DNA of 64,000 bases. It comes from PCC-6802 sp943367755. GTDB taxonomy: Bacteria; Cyanobacteriota; Cyanobacteriia; Pseudanabaenales; Pseudanabaenaceae. The DNA lies in the NCBI GenBank assembly GCA_943367755.1, contig CALRKB020000024.1, positions 4,780-68,779 of the forward strand, given 5' to 3'. The notes under the pieces are model-generated. The model searched no databases. It saw nothing but the letters and a program-made list of their open reading frames with translations, and was not told the origin of the DNA. Positions within the stretch are counted from its first letter, which is position 1. Each line of letters starts with the position of its first letter. Positions 35,389 to 45,041 of the stretch are shown one piece after another. Position numbers and translations under genes: made by a program.

Positions 35389-37113
35389 CTAATAATGATT
35401 ACCAACTTTACGACGGTGGGCAGCAGGTAGAGCATCAGGGTTGGAAACACGCCCTGTTTCTGCGGTGGCATAGACAATCCAGTGATCGCTACACTCCATT
35501 CGGCTGACCACATGGCACTCAATGAAGGCTAAAGAATCCGCCAGAATGGGTGAGCCATTTTCCGCCGCATAGGTTTTTACACCTTCAAAGCGATCGGCAC
35601 CAGGCGCAAACCGCTTCAAGAAATGCTGCATGAATTTAGAATAGTTACCCTCTTCCAAGACATTCAGCACGAAATTATCCCCTACATGCATGAGGGACTC
35701 GATCGCTCTATCTTTTGCCACAGCGATCGTTAACCCCAGTGGTTTGAAGCTGGCTTGCGCTACCCAGGAGGCTAACATGGCGCTGCTAAGACCGCCCTTC
35801 TTGGCCGTAATTATATATAAACCTCCAGCTAAGCGACCAACGGCTTTATCCATATCCACATCCAATGATTTCATGTGTTGGATGGTTTGTTTGCGGGTAA
35901 GGATTTGACCTAAGTCGGTACCTGCTTCATCGCAGAGTTGATAGGTTAATTCCGTCGGGTTTTCGCGTACTCGGATCATCGGAAAAGCGGGAATTAAACC
36001 CAAATCCTTAAATCTGTTGTTGGTGAGGTCAATTGATTGATCTTCGCCCCCAAATGATTCAAATAGTCCGATGTACTGCTTTTCATGGGCAGCGGCAAAA
36101 ATCGTACCAAGTGCGGTTTGGGCGGTGTCGAGGGAAGCAGGTGGTATGCCGATTACTAAGGCAGCCGATCTTTCCACAAGTTCGCGCAGTTCCTGCATAT
36201 CTGTGGCTTTGAGGTCGATCATTTCAACCGCAACACCCGTCTTCGTGATGCCTTTAGCAAGTGCTTGCGAAAGGCGATCGCTATAACCATAATCCGAAAC
36301 ATAAAATACCGCTACCGTAGTTTCACCCTTGGTTTGTGCCTGACTCCAGGTGCGATAATTTTCGGTCATTTCCACCACGTTGTAGCGCAGCAGTGGCCCG
36401 TGACCTGTGGCAACCGTACCTATAGGTGGTAGTTCGTCCATGCGTTTCATGGCAGCCAGTACCGACCTGGCATTTGGCCCCATCAAGCAATCGTAATAAA
36501 AGCGATAATCCGGTGCAATTGTTTGCAGGTCTTCATCATAGGTACGCTCATCGCAGAAGTGCATCCCAAACACATCGCAGGTGTAGAGTACAGATGTTTT
36601 GAAGTCATAGGTCAGCATCGTGTCTGGCCAATGCAAGTTAGGCGCACTCACAAATTGCAAGACATGACCGTTACCCAAATCGATCTGGTCGCCATTTTTA
36701 ACGATTTTTTGTGTAAACGGCTGGTGGACTAAATTTTCTAAAAACTGGATGGCAACTTTTGAACCGACCACTGTTACCTGCGGAGCTAACTCCAGCACTT
36801 CTTTCACGAGGCCGCTATGGTCTGGTTCAGTATGGCTGATAATTAAGTAATCAATTTGGGTGGGATCGATTGCTGCTTTCAGCGCATCGATGTAGAGCGT
36901 GCGAAATTTGGCGTGGGAGGTATCAACTAGAGCAGTTTGCTCGCCCCTAATAATATAAGAGTTATATGTCGTGCCGTTTTGCAAGCCAAACTCAATATCA
37001 AAGCGATCGCGATCCCAGTCGAGCGATCTGATCGCAGTAGTATCAGAAGCAATCTCAACCGTTTGCGTCGTCAACCTGCCTTTAGTAGTAGGAGAAGCAG
37101 TGAGAGCTACCAT
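35389..37113 (-). CDS. flv3: Flavodiiron protein Flv3 (canonical diiron site)
   Basis: A 574-residue flavodiiron oxygen reductase with diiron, flavodoxin and flavin-reductase domains in order. The metal motif H94-T-E96-P-D98-H99 is canonical. The N-terminal R-S-L-D-W-D-R-D-R-F-D-I-E-F-G-L and N-L-H-W-P-D-T match Flv3 as I know it. It works with Flv1 as an electron sink protecting photosystem I in fluctuating light. Flv4 is the main alternative, less likely because the partner resembles Flv1 and no Sll0218-type small membrane gene lies between them. Confidence 0.85.
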   Translation of the reverse strand: MVALTASPTTKGRLTTQTVEIASDTTAIRSLDWDRDRFDIEFGLQNGTTYNSYIIRGEQTALVDTSHAKFRTLYIDALKAAIDPTQIDYLIISHTEPDHSGLVKEVLELAPQVTVVGSKVAIQFLENLVHQPFTQKIVKNGDQIDLGNGHVLQFVSAPNLHWPDTMLTYDFKTSVLYTCDVFGMHFCDERTYDEDLQTIAPDYRFYYDCLMGPNARSVLAAMKRMDELPPIGTVATGHGPLLRYNVVEMTENYRTWSQAQTKGETTVAVFYVSDYGYSDRLSQALAKGITKTGVAVEMIDLKATDMQELRELVERSAALVIGIPPASLDTAQTALGTIFAAAHEKQYIGLFESFGGEDQSIDLTNNRFKDLGLIPAFPMIRVRENPTELTYQLCDEAGTDLGQILTRKQTIQHMKSLDVDMDKAVGRLAGGLYIITAKKGGLSSAMLASWVAQASFKPLGLTIAVAKDRAIESLMHVGDNFVLNVLEEGNYSKFMQHFLKRFAPGADRFEGVKTYAAENGSPILADSLAFIECHVVSRMECSDHWIVYATAETGRVSNPDALPAAHRRKVGNHY

Positions 37114-37315
37114 GATTTCGCCTCCAAAGATTACAAATAAATTAATCGTTTGTTAATATTTCTGATTTTAGTTTACAACTTGTAATAAACTTCGTCTAAT
37201 CAACAATTGCAATGGTTTGCATCAGGTTTACCAATTGACTTAGTTCTTACTACTTTAGCGATCGCTTGTCATCTACCTTTAGCTATTAATTCATTCATAA
37301 CAATCAGATTCCTCC

Positions 37316-37864
37316 ATGACAGATTCTCAACTACCCATATCAGAAATTCGTGTTTCCTGGCAGGAATATCATCACAAAATCGAGATTTTAGCTCAGACAA
37401 TTTATCAATCTAGTTGGGAATTTAATCAAATCCTCTGTTTGGCCAGAGGAGGGCTGCGCATTGGCGATACCCTATCTCGTATTTACAATCTTCCCTTGGC
37501 AATTTTGTCCGTTGCTTCCTATGGTGGTTTAGGCGATCGCGTCAGAGGTGAGCTAACTTTCTCGCAAACAATTTCGATGACTACACCTAAGTTAGGTAGT
37601 AAGATTTTGTTAGTCGACGATCTGGTTGATTCGGGCGTTACCCTAGCACAAACATTAAGTTGGTTGCAGCAGCATCACGAATATGAGATTGAAGCAGTAA
37701 AAACCGCAGTAATTTGGTATAAAGCCTGCTCTGAAATTGCGCCTGATTTTTATGTAGATTTCCTGCCCGACTCGCCCTGGATTCACCAGCCTTTTGAAGT
37801 GTACGAGCACCTTCAGCCATCCGAGTTATCGGCACGGATAGGTGACATACTCCCATTGCTTTAG
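37316..37864 (+). CDS. Purine-type phosphoribosyltransferase
   Basis: A 182-residue type I phosphoribosyltransferase. The PRPP-binding motif is I-L-L-V-D-D-L-V-D-S-G-V-T-L near residues 96-109, and A-R-G-G-L-R-I-G near 44 is the hood-side loop. The W-I-H-Q-P-F-E at the C-terminus resembles xanthine/hypoxanthine-guanine phosphoribosyltransferases. Exact base preference cannot be read from sequence. It is divergent from flv3. Confidence 0.8.
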   Translation: MTDSQLPISEIRVSWQEYHHKIEILAQTIYQSSWEFNQILCLARGGLRIGDTLSRIYNLPLAILSVASYGGLGDRVRGELTFSQTISMTTPKLGSKILLVDDLVDSGVTLAQTLSWLQQHHEYEIEAVKTAVIWYKACSEIAPDFYVDFLPDSPWIHQPFEVYEHLQPSELSARIGDILPLL

Positions 37865-37922
37865 TGGAACAGCCTAGGCTTCTATAGTCCACGCACTATT
37901 CCGACGATTTGAGTTCATGGAG

Positions 37923-38300
37923 TTAATCAGTACCGAGATGCCACAGTTCGACGGTGATCGCTTGCATCAGATCGCGGATCTTGAAGGGCTTTGGTAAGAA
38001 CGCACTCGCTCCCAAACGCTGCACTTCTTGGATGAGAGACTCATCAACTGTTCCCGTGTAGACGATCGCCGGAATTTCTGCGGTTTCCCCATCATCTTGC
38101 AGTCGAGTCAGTACCTCAAAACCTTTGCCATTAGGTATTTCTAGATCGCAGAGAATCACATCAGGGTGGCATTCTTTTGCTAGCCGCACAATATCTTTCC
38201 CGTTAGTTGTCTCCACCACTTCAAAACAATCTTCGATCAGTAATTCACAGATCTGTTTTCTGCAAGTGGAATCATCATCAATTACTAGAATCTTTTTCAT
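37923..38300 (-). CDS. Single-domain response regulator
   Basis: A 125-residue CheY-like receiver with no output domain. Acidic pocket D8/D9/D10, phospho-acceptor Asp near 52 in V-I-L-C-D-L-E-I-P, Thr in V-Y-T-G-T and Lys in L-P-K-P-F are all present. The cognate kinase is unknown; none is adjacent. It follows the SulP transporter gene on the same strand with an 83-base gap. Confidence 0.85.
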   Translation of the reverse strand: MKKILVIDDDSTCRKQICELLIEDCFEVVETTNGKDIVRLAKECHPDVILCDLEIPNGKGFEVLTRLQDDGETAEIPAIVYTGTVDESLIQEVQRLGASAFLPKPFKIRDLMQAITVELWHLGTD

Positions 38301-38383
38301 TTTTGCCTATTGTAAAATTCATCAAATAATCTATAAGGAGCGTGCGCGTGCCACCCCTTGGCATGCTTGGAACAAACAGTACC

Positions 38384-40051
38384 TCATGCTGTTGGAGTTG
38401 ACGATTCGTTGTGTAGCGTGTGCCCCTGCATGTTGGGTGCGATCGCACAGATGGCGGTATCCGTTGTGAGATAACAATTCTCTCTACCGATTTGTTCAAG
38501 CAACCCACTGCGATCGAGTAAGCGTTCGACCTCTGGTTGTAAGCCAGTCAAAATCAGGTGGCAATTATGCCGCTTTAAATCGCGGTAAATGTCTTCGAGT
38601 GCTACTAAACCAGTCGTGTCCATATTAGGCACGAAGCGCATCCGTAGAATTAGATGTTTGACTTCAGGTTCGTCGCGTAGGAAGGTAGCGAAACGCTCGG
38701 CAGCACCGAAGAATACGGGGCCATCAACGCGATAGACTGCTACTTCCTTGCCTAACTCTAACGGTACGCCAGGCGGAAAGGCTTCTGTGTCAGGAATGCG
38801 CGCAAGATTGAGTTCGCTCATCCGTTTGATGAATAGAGCGCCTGCGGCAATCAGACCGATTTCTACTGCCAGCACCAAATCGAAGAAGATAGTGACCATC
38901 CACGTCAGCATCATCACGCCGAAATCGGAATAGGTGGCACGAAATAGCAAGCTAATTGCTCGCCATTCCACCATCCGCATGCTTACTACCATCAGAATCC
39001 CAGCAAGCGCAGCGAGGGGGATCTGCGCGGCTAAGGGAGCTAGTGTCAGCACGATCGCGGCCAAGGCGATACCGTGAACAATGCCAGACAATCGGGTTTT
39101 GCCGCCCGAACGCACGTTGACTGCTGTACGCGCGATCGCCCCTGTAGCCGGAATACCTCCGAAGAAGGGTACGACAACATTAGCAATACCCTGTCCGATT
39201 AACTCGCGGTTACTGTTGTGTTTTTCGCTTACGGTCATACCATCCGCAACCACTGCCGAAAGCAGCGATTCGATACTACCCAGGGCTGCCAGTGCTAAAG
39301 CAGGATTAATCAGTTCGCGTAACAGGCTCGCGTCATTCCAATGGGCAATACTATGCGGAAAAGGCAAAGCGCGGGGAATTTCACCAATGCTCGGTAAGTC
39401 AAGTTTAAAATACGCGGCGATCGCTGTTGCCAAGATCAGCCCTACCAAAGATCCAGGAATTGCTGTGGTTAGTCGCGGTAACAGCAATTTCGTGGCAATT
39501 ACAATTGCAGCGATCCCAACTGCGGCCCAGTTCATACTAGAAATATGGGTCAAGGTATCCCAGAGTCCCGGCAGAAAATGCTCGCTGCGGGGCAGTTGCA
39601 AGCCAAAGAAGTTATTTAACTGCCCACAGAAAATAATTACCGCAATCCCATTGGTAAAGCCCGCCGTCACAGGATAGGGAATGAATTTCACCAACTGTCC
39701 CATCTTGGCAATGCCTAGTGCGATCTGAATGATGCCTGCCATTACGCCAGCAATCCAGACCTTTTCGATGCCATATTTGGCGACGATACCTACCAGCACC
39801 ACTGCCATTGCACCCGTTGGTCCTGTAATCTGTACGGGCGATCCGCCAAACACTGCTGCCAAAATACCTGCCACGATCGCCGTGTAGAGTCCGGCTTTCG
39901 GATCTACGCCACTCGCTACCGCAAACGCCAGTGCTAGGGGCAAAGCGACAATTGCCGCAGTCAGTCCTCCTGTTAAGTCACCTTTCCAGTGCTGGAGCCA
40001 GTGCCAGGGCGATCGCTCCTGAAGCTTAGTTACGTTTACTAATTTTGTCAT
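38384..40051 (-). CDS. SulP-family inorganic anion transporter with STAS domain
   Basis: A 555-residue membrane transporter. The first 420 residues hold about 12-14 helices, including P-L-A-L-A-F-A-V-A-S-G and I-T-G-P-T-G-A-M-A-V-V. A C-terminal STAS domain (about 435-530) has the D-T-T-G loop. SulP members move sulphate or bicarbonate; BicA is one of them, but the sequence differs enough from BicA that I do not assign that name. The ArsR-type regulator gene lies 32 bases upstream and probably controls it. Confidence 0.88.
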   Translation of the reverse strand: MTKLVNVTKLQERSPWHWLQHWKGDLTGGLTAAIVALPLALAFAVASGVDPKAGLYTAIVAGILAAVFGGSPVQITGPTGAMAVVLVGIVAKYGIEKVWIAGVMAGIIQIALGIAKMGQLVKFIPYPVTAGFTNGIAVIIFCGQLNNFFGLQLPRSEHFLPGLWDTLTHISSMNWAAVGIAAIVIATKLLLPRLTTAIPGSLVGLILATAIAAYFKLDLPSIGEIPRALPFPHSIAHWNDASLLRELINPALALAALGSIESLLSAVVADGMTVSEKHNSNRELIGQGIANVVVPFFGGIPATGAIARTAVNVRSGGKTRLSGIVHGIALAAIVLTLAPLAAQIPLAALAGILMVVSMRMVEWRAISLLFRATYSDFGVMMLTWMVTIFFDLVLAVEIGLIAAGALFIKRMSELNLARIPDTEAFPPGVPLELGKEVAVYRVDGPVFFGAAERFATFLRDEPEVKHLILRMRFVPNMDTTGLVALEDIYRDLKRHNCHLILTGLQPEVERLLDRSGLLEQIGRENCYLTTDTAICAIAPNMQGHTLHNESSTPTA

Positions 40052-40083
40052 AGGTCCATCATCTTCTGCTTTCTACAATGCTT

Positions 40084-40404
40084 TCATTCCATCCGTTCCA
40101 ACGTGTTGCGCACCTCAACTAGATGGTTGTTAAACACATCTAGTGCGGCATCCAATACCTTGAAGATGGCAGGATCGCGGATTGCGTAAAACACTTGATT
40201 GCGTAGCCTGCGCGTGGTCACGAAATTTCGACTCCGAAGAATAGAGAGTTGCTGCGACACAGACGAAGCCTCAATTTCCAGCCACCCGGCAATGTCATTG
40301 ACACACTTTTCCCCTTCTCGCAGAGTGTCGAGAATCTGGATCCGTGTAGGATTCGCCAGTACCTTAAAAAAGTCGGCTTTGAAGTAGGTTGGCTGGAATG
40401 GCAT
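40084..40404 (-). CDS. ArsR/SmtB-family transcriptional regulator
   Basis: A 106-residue winged-helix repressor. F-F-K-V-L-A-N-P-T-R-I-Q-I-L precedes the recognition helix S-S-V-S-Q-Q-L-S-I-L-R and the wing R-L-R-N-Q-V-F-Y. It has no Cys in the recognition helix region (the ELCVC position reads K-C-V-N-D), so metal sensing through that site is doubtful. ATG 40404 is preferred over a GTG 11 codons upstream, whose product would carry an unusual N-terminus. A perfect palindrome lies about 45 bases upstream, a likely auto-operator for this gene and the SulP gene. Confidence 0.83.
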   Translation of the reverse strand: MPFQPTYFKADFFKVLANPTRIQILDTLREGEKCVNDIAGWLEIEASSVSQQLSILRSRNFVTTRRLRNQVFYAIRDPAIFKVLDAALDVFNNHLVEVRNTLERME

Positions 40405-40449
40405 TTGGTGAATCTTTTTACTAAAATATATAAACACTTGAGTATTTAC

Positions 40450-40469
40450 ATATTTGAATCTTCAAATAT
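40450..40469. promoter_or_regulatory. Palindromic operator for the ArsR-type regulator
   Basis: Perfect inverted repeat of nine bases, ATATTTGAA and TTCAAATAT, separated by two bases. Size and AT content match ArsR/SmtB operators, and it sits just upstream of the regulator gene, near where its promoter should be. Confidence 0.7.
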
Positions 40470-40635
40470 TTATAGATAGCATAACATAAATGCTAGGATG
40501 CTTGCATCTCATTGTGGTCAATGGCAATCGCAGGCTTCTTGGGTTGGTGACAGTAGGCAATCAATCCGCAAACGATCTGTTGTACGAGCAGACCTATGTT
40601 TCTATCCTAGCTAATTGCAATACAAGAGTAGCAAT

Positions 40636-43545
40636 CTAAGCGCGTGGGAATTGGGCTAAGACCTGTTTGAGATATTTACCTGTATGAGAATTAGGTACTT
40701 CAGCGATCGCTTCTGGCGTGCCTTCTGCAATGATTTCACCGCCGCGATCACCACCTTCAGGGCCAAGATCGATCACCCAATCGCTACAGCGAATCGCATC
40801 CAGGTTATGTTCGATCATCAGAACGCTGTTTCCTTTATCTACCAGTCGTTGTACAACATCCAAAAGCTTGTGTACATCGTAAAAACTCAAACCTGTAGTC
40901 GGTTCATCTATGAGATAGAGAGTTTTACCCGTGGCGCGACGAGCCAGTTCCGTCGCCAACTTTACCCGTTGCGCTTCACCACCAGATAGAGTCGGTGCCG
41001 ATTGCCCCAAGCGAATATAGCCTAAACCCACATCCACTAACATACTGAGCCGAGAATGGGCTTGTGGGATATTCTCGAAAAAGTGCATGGCTTCCTCAAT
41101 TGTCATATCCAAAACATCGGCAATAGTTTTCTCTTTATACTTCACCTGCAAAGTTTCGCGATTGTAGCGCGCGCCTTTACAGACATCACAGCGCACATAC
41201 ACATCCGGCAAGAAATTCATCGAAATCACGTTCACACCCTGCCCACTACAAGCTTCACAGCGTCCACCTTTGACATTAAATGAGAACTGTCCGGCTTTAT
41301 AGCCGCGTGTCTTTGCTGCAGTCGTGAGGGCAAAGTTTTCGCGAATCACGTCGAACGTTCCTGTATAAGTGGCAGGATTCGATCTGGGCGTGCGACCGAT
41401 CGGTGACTGATCGATCACGATGAATTTATCCAAAGCTCTTAAGCCCACGATATCACCTACACCCTTTGGTAAGGCAGTTTTACGCAAAAAGTGATGTTCC
41501 AAATATGAGTGCAACAGCTCATTGATCAGTGTCGATTTACCTGAGCCCGAGACACCTGTAATACATACTAGTTTGCCAAGTGGAATCTTAACATCAATGT
41601 GCTTGAGATTATTGCGGTGGGCATCTTTAATCTCTAAAAATCGACCGTTACCTTCGCGCCTTTCTTTGGGGGTGAGAATGAGCGATCGCCGCGATAGATA
41701 AGCACCCGTAATTGATTGGGGATGGTTTTCGATATCCGCAACTAATCCCTGTGCCACGATCTCACCACCATGTACACCTGCCCCTGGGCCGATATCCACC
41801 ACATGATCGGCCATGCGAATCGTCTCTTCGTCATGTTCCACGACAATCAAGGTGTTACCCAGATCTCGCAATTTGGTGAGCGTTGTGAGCAGTCGGGCAT
41901 TATCACGCTGATGCAAGCCAATGCTGGGTTCATCTAAAACATAGAGTACGCCTGTCAACCCTGAACCAATTTGCGTTGCCAAACGGATGCGCTGGGCTTC
42001 GCCGCCTGATAGGCTCATGGTAGGACGATCTAGCGTCAGATAGTCTAATCCCACATCCAGTAAAAATTGCAATCGCGCTTTAATCTCTTTCAGCACAAGC
42101 GTGGCAATCTGCTTTGTGCGATCGTCTAATTCGATATGCTCTAAGCGATCTAGGCAAGTAGCGATCGCCGCAGAGGTAAAATCAGTAATCCGATAACCAC
42201 CGATTCTTACGGCTCGGGCTTCCGGCTTTAGCCGCGTGCCGTCACAGGTACTACAAGGTTGATCGATCAGATATTGTTCCAGCCTTTGCTGCATTGATTC
42301 GGAACTGGCTTCGGCATATTGCTGCTGGAGCATGGCGAGCGCGCCTTCAAAGCGCTTGTAATAGCCCTGATTCTGGCTGCTAAACCGCGAGTCGGCCTTG
42401 ATTAATATTTTTTCTGTCGTCCCAAATAGGACGATCTCCCTTTGATAATCGCTGAGTAGTTCCCAAGGAGTACTAATATCAAATCCCGCGTATTCGCTGA
42501 TACTCGCCAGCAAAGATAGATAGTAGGTGTGAGTTTTATCTGCCCAGGGGGCGATCGCTGCGTATACAGGCAACTTAGGATCGGGAATAATCAGTTCGGG
42601 CGAAAAAGTTTTGATACTGCCGAGACCGTGGCAGGCGGGACAGGCCCCATAGGGAGAGTTAAAAGAGAATAATCGTGGTGATAATTCCTCCATCACTGCA
42701 CCATGCTCGGGGCAGGCGAAGTTCTCGGAGAAGGTAATCAGATTGGCAATTCCTACTTTCTGCGCTTGGTTTTCAGGCTCTGCTTCTGAGGAATTACTAG
42801 CGCTTGGCGTGCCACCATCTTCCACCAAAATTTCCGCGATCGCGATGCCTTCGGCACGTTTGAGACAGGTAGATAGAGAATCCGTAAGCCGTTCCTGGAT
42901 GCCATCTTTGCGAATCAGGCGATCGACTACAATCTCAATATCGTGGGTTTTATTTTTATCTAGTTCAATATTGTCACTTAGTTCGCGGACTTCACCGTTA
43001 ATGCGTACTCTGGCAAAACCCTCAGTGACTAAACTAGCCAGCAATTTTTTGTGGGTTCCCTTTTTGCCACGCACCACTGGCGCTAGCAGTTGGAAGCGGG
43101 TGCGATCGCCTAATTCCATGATCCGATCCACCATCTGATCGATCGCTTGCGGTGCAATGTTGCGATCGCAGATATGACAATGGGGTGCACCAGCTCGACC
43201 ATATAATAGCCGCAGATAGTCATAGATTTCGGTAACTGTCCCGACGGTGGAGCGCGGATTGTGAGAAGTAGATTTCTGGTCGATGGAAATCGCGGGACTG
43301 AGACCTTCGATGTAGTCAACGTCGGGCTTTTCTACCTGTCCGAGAAACTGGCGTGCGTAGGCACTGAGCGATTCTACATAGCGCCTTTGCCCTTCCGCAA
43401 AGATGGTATCGAAGGCAAGAGAAGACTTCCCTGAGCCTGAAACACCCGTAAACACGATTAAGCGATCGCGTGGGATCGTGAGATCGATGTTTTTGAGATT
43501 ATGCTGGCGAGCGCCACGAATGTGTATGTGAGTACGATCTGGCAT
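40636..43545 (-). CDS. uvrA: Excinuclease ABC subunit A
   Basis: A 969-residue ATPase that scans DNA for bulky lesions with UvrB in nucleotide excision repair. Two ABC modules are each complete: Walker A G-V-S-G-S-G-K-S near 34-41 and again in the second half, with two L-S-G-G-E-A-Q-R signatures. Zinc-finger Cys pairs are visible (C-P-A-C-H-G-L-G and C-E-A-C-S-G-Q-G). Length is slightly above the usual 940. It follows prmA with a one-base gap and is probably co-transcribed with it. Confidence 0.96.
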   Translation of the reverse strand: MPDRTHIHIRGARQHNLKNIDLTIPRDRLIVFTGVSGSGKSSLAFDTIFAEGQRRYVESLSAYARQFLGQVEKPDVDYIEGLSPAISIDQKSTSHNPRSTVGTVTEIYDYLRLLYGRAGAPHCHICDRNIAPQAIDQMVDRIMELGDRTRFQLLAPVVRGKKGTHKKLLASLVTEGFARVRINGEVRELSDNIELDKNKTHDIEIVVDRLIRKDGIQERLTDSLSTCLKRAEGIAIAEILVEDGGTPSASNSSEAEPENQAQKVGIANLITFSENFACPEHGAVMEELSPRLFSFNSPYGACPACHGLGSIKTFSPELIIPDPKLPVYAAIAPWADKTHTYYLSLLASISEYAGFDISTPWELLSDYQREIVLFGTTEKILIKADSRFSSQNQGYYKRFEGALAMLQQQYAEASSESMQQRLEQYLIDQPCSTCDGTRLKPEARAVRIGGYRITDFTSAAIATCLDRLEHIELDDRTKQIATLVLKEIKARLQFLLDVGLDYLTLDRPTMSLSGGEAQRIRLATQIGSGLTGVLYVLDEPSIGLHQRDNARLLTTLTKLRDLGNTLIVVEHDEETIRMADHVVDIGPGAGVHGGEIVAQGLVADIENHPQSITGAYLSRRSLILTPKERREGNGRFLEIKDAHRNNLKHIDVKIPLGKLVCITGVSGSGKSTLINELLHSYLEHHFLRKTALPKGVGDIVGLRALDKFIVIDQSPIGRTPRSNPATYTGTFDVIRENFALTTAAKTRGYKAGQFSFNVKGGRCEACSGQGVNVISMNFLPDVYVRCDVCKGARYNRETLQVKYKEKTIADVLDMTIEEAMHFFENIPQAHSRLSMLVDVGLGYIRLGQSAPTLSGGEAQRVKLATELARRATGKTLYLIDEPTTGLSFYDVHKLLDVVQRLVDKGNSVLMIEHNLDAIRCSDWVIDLGPEGGDRGGEIIAEGTPEAIAEVPNSHTGKYLKQVLAQFPRA

Positions 43546-43546
43546 T

Positions 43547-44464
43547 TTAGGATATGGGTTCTCCTCTACGGATATTCAAGCAACTCCAATCATTTTGTTT
43601 CCATAACGCACCAACAACCCAGTTGTGTTTTTCCAGGACATCAATGACGGCAGGTACCTGCTCTAGCAAAATTCCACTCAAAATTCCCCAGCCGTTGGGT
43701 ACGATCAACTGGTGCAGGTCGGGAATAATGTCAATAATAATATCTGCCAAGATATTGCAGGCAAAGCCATCTACCGGCTTGGGTATATGTTGGAGGAGAT
43801 GCAGCAAATTACCTTCAGCCACCCAAAGCTTACTGGAGGTAATCCCATTCAGTTCGCGGTTGTGGTGTGTGGCTTTCACGGCCATAATATCTGTGTCTAC
43901 GGCATACACTTGAGATGCGCCTAGCAAAATCGCACCAATACTTAATATCCCAGAACCACAGCCAATATCAGCGAATGTGAAGTCGCTATCTTTGGGCAAC
44001 CCACTCAGGCGCATTTCGATCGCTTCCAGGCAAAGTTGCGTGGTGGCATGGGCACCCGTACCAAAGGCATTACCAGGATCGAGCCGTAGGACATGCCGCG
44101 ATATATCTGTTGGCGGTGCAATCCAGGCCGGATAAATTATGAAAACATCACCAATTTCTTCCGGTTTCCAGTGCAGTTTCCAACTACTCGACCAATCTTC
44201 ATCATCGATTAAAGCCCATTTCACAATCGGGGCAGTATTACTGGCCGCGATCGCATCCTCGCGCAGCCAGAGGGCAAGGGCCGATAAATCTAACCATGAG
44301 GCTTTTTCTATGGGTAAGTAAGCTTTAATCAGGGCTTCATTTTCTTTGAATTGGCTAGCTGTGCCTTGGCAGCCAAAATCCTGCAAGCGCCAAAACACCA
44401 ATTCTTCTAGTGATGGATTAGATAGAACCTGAATTTCCCACCAGGTATTGTTTAGTGGCTGCAT
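43547..44464 (-). CDS. prmA: Ribosomal protein L11 methyltransferase
   Basis: A 305-residue SAM-dependent methyltransferase that trimethylates ribosomal protein L11. The N-terminal substrate-recognition domain starts W-W-E-I-Q-V. The Rossmann part has G-N-A-F-G-T-G-A-H-A-T-T, motif I A-D-I-G-C-G-S-G-I-L-S and the N-I-L-A-D-I active-site strand, in the family order. Directly upstream of uvrA (one-base gap). Confidence 0.93.
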   Translation of the reverse strand: MQPLNNTWWEIQVLSNPSLEELVFWRLQDFGCQGTASQFKENEALIKAYLPIEKASWLDLSALALWLREDAIAASNTAPIVKWALIDDEDWSSSWKLHWKPEEIGDVFIIYPAWIAPPTDISRHVLRLDPGNAFGTGAHATTQLCLEAIEMRLSGLPKDSDFTFADIGCGSGILSIGAILLGASQVYAVDTDIMAVKATHHNRELNGITSSKLWVAEGNLLHLLQHIPKPVDGFACNILADIIIDIIPDLHQLIVPNGWGILSGILLEQVPAVIDVLEKHNWVVGALWKQNDWSCLNIRRGEPIS

Positions 44465-44561
44465 AGCTTAAGTTTTAGGATAGGGACTACATACAGCAAA
44501 ATAAAGCAAACAGAGGACTTGATTGCATCGGGCAACCCGTAGTTATATTGGCACGCTGCCA

Positions 44562-44948
44562 TCAATCCTGCACATATTCCTGGTGGTGAACTAATGCCCA
44601 CTCTGCCCGCTGTGCTTCTCTGCCGATATAAGCAGCATGATTGAGCATAGATATAGGGTAGGGTTGGGTGCGTTCAAAGATCTTGACGCACAGCTCTTTT
44701 GCAGTTCTGGCTTCAAAGATCGCCGTAGCTTGCCGGACTACCTGACCGCGCGCCGGAATTGGTTTGCCGGTGTCTGGATCGACTGCTCGGCCTTGCTCAT
44801 CGATCGTATTAGTAAAATGCTTAGCACCAATTAGTCCTTTATCGCGATCGATATAGATAATAAAGTAGCCGCTAGGATCGAGGGCTAGGGGACGTTTGGA
44901 TAGTTCGCGGTCAATTTCTGCGATCTCTGTAGCAATAGTCAAAGACAT
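44562..44948 (-). CDS. DUF4346 protein
   Basis: A 128-residue protein with L-D-P-S-G-Y-F-I-I-Y-I-D-R near the N-terminus, A-K-H-F-T-N-T in the middle and H-A-A-Y-I-G-R-E-A-Q-R-A-E-W-A-L near the end, which match DUF4346, a cyanobacterial family related to tetrahydromethanopterin-methyltransferase-like proteins and of unknown role. ATG 44948 is preferred over a TTG seven codons upstream. Confidence 0.75.
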   Translation of the reverse strand: MSLTIATEIAEIDRELSKRPLALDPSGYFIIYIDRDKGLIGAKHFTNTIDEQGRAVDPDTGKPIPARGQVVRQATAIFEARTAKELCVKIFERTQPYPISMLNHAAYIGREAQRAEWALVHHQEYVQD

Positions 44949-45041
44949 AGGGCAAAGACTTAAGGTCAATCTGGTGGCAATCTGATACAGTCAACGCCTA
45001 TAATTAGCGCTTATCTATCATATCCTACATACCCCAGGAGC

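Noticed and set aside
38384..40051. Naming the SulP transporter BicA (bicarbonate uptake)
   Set aside because: It is in the right family, but the N-terminal sequence differs from the BicA I know, and the ArsR-type regulator is not a known BicA partner.
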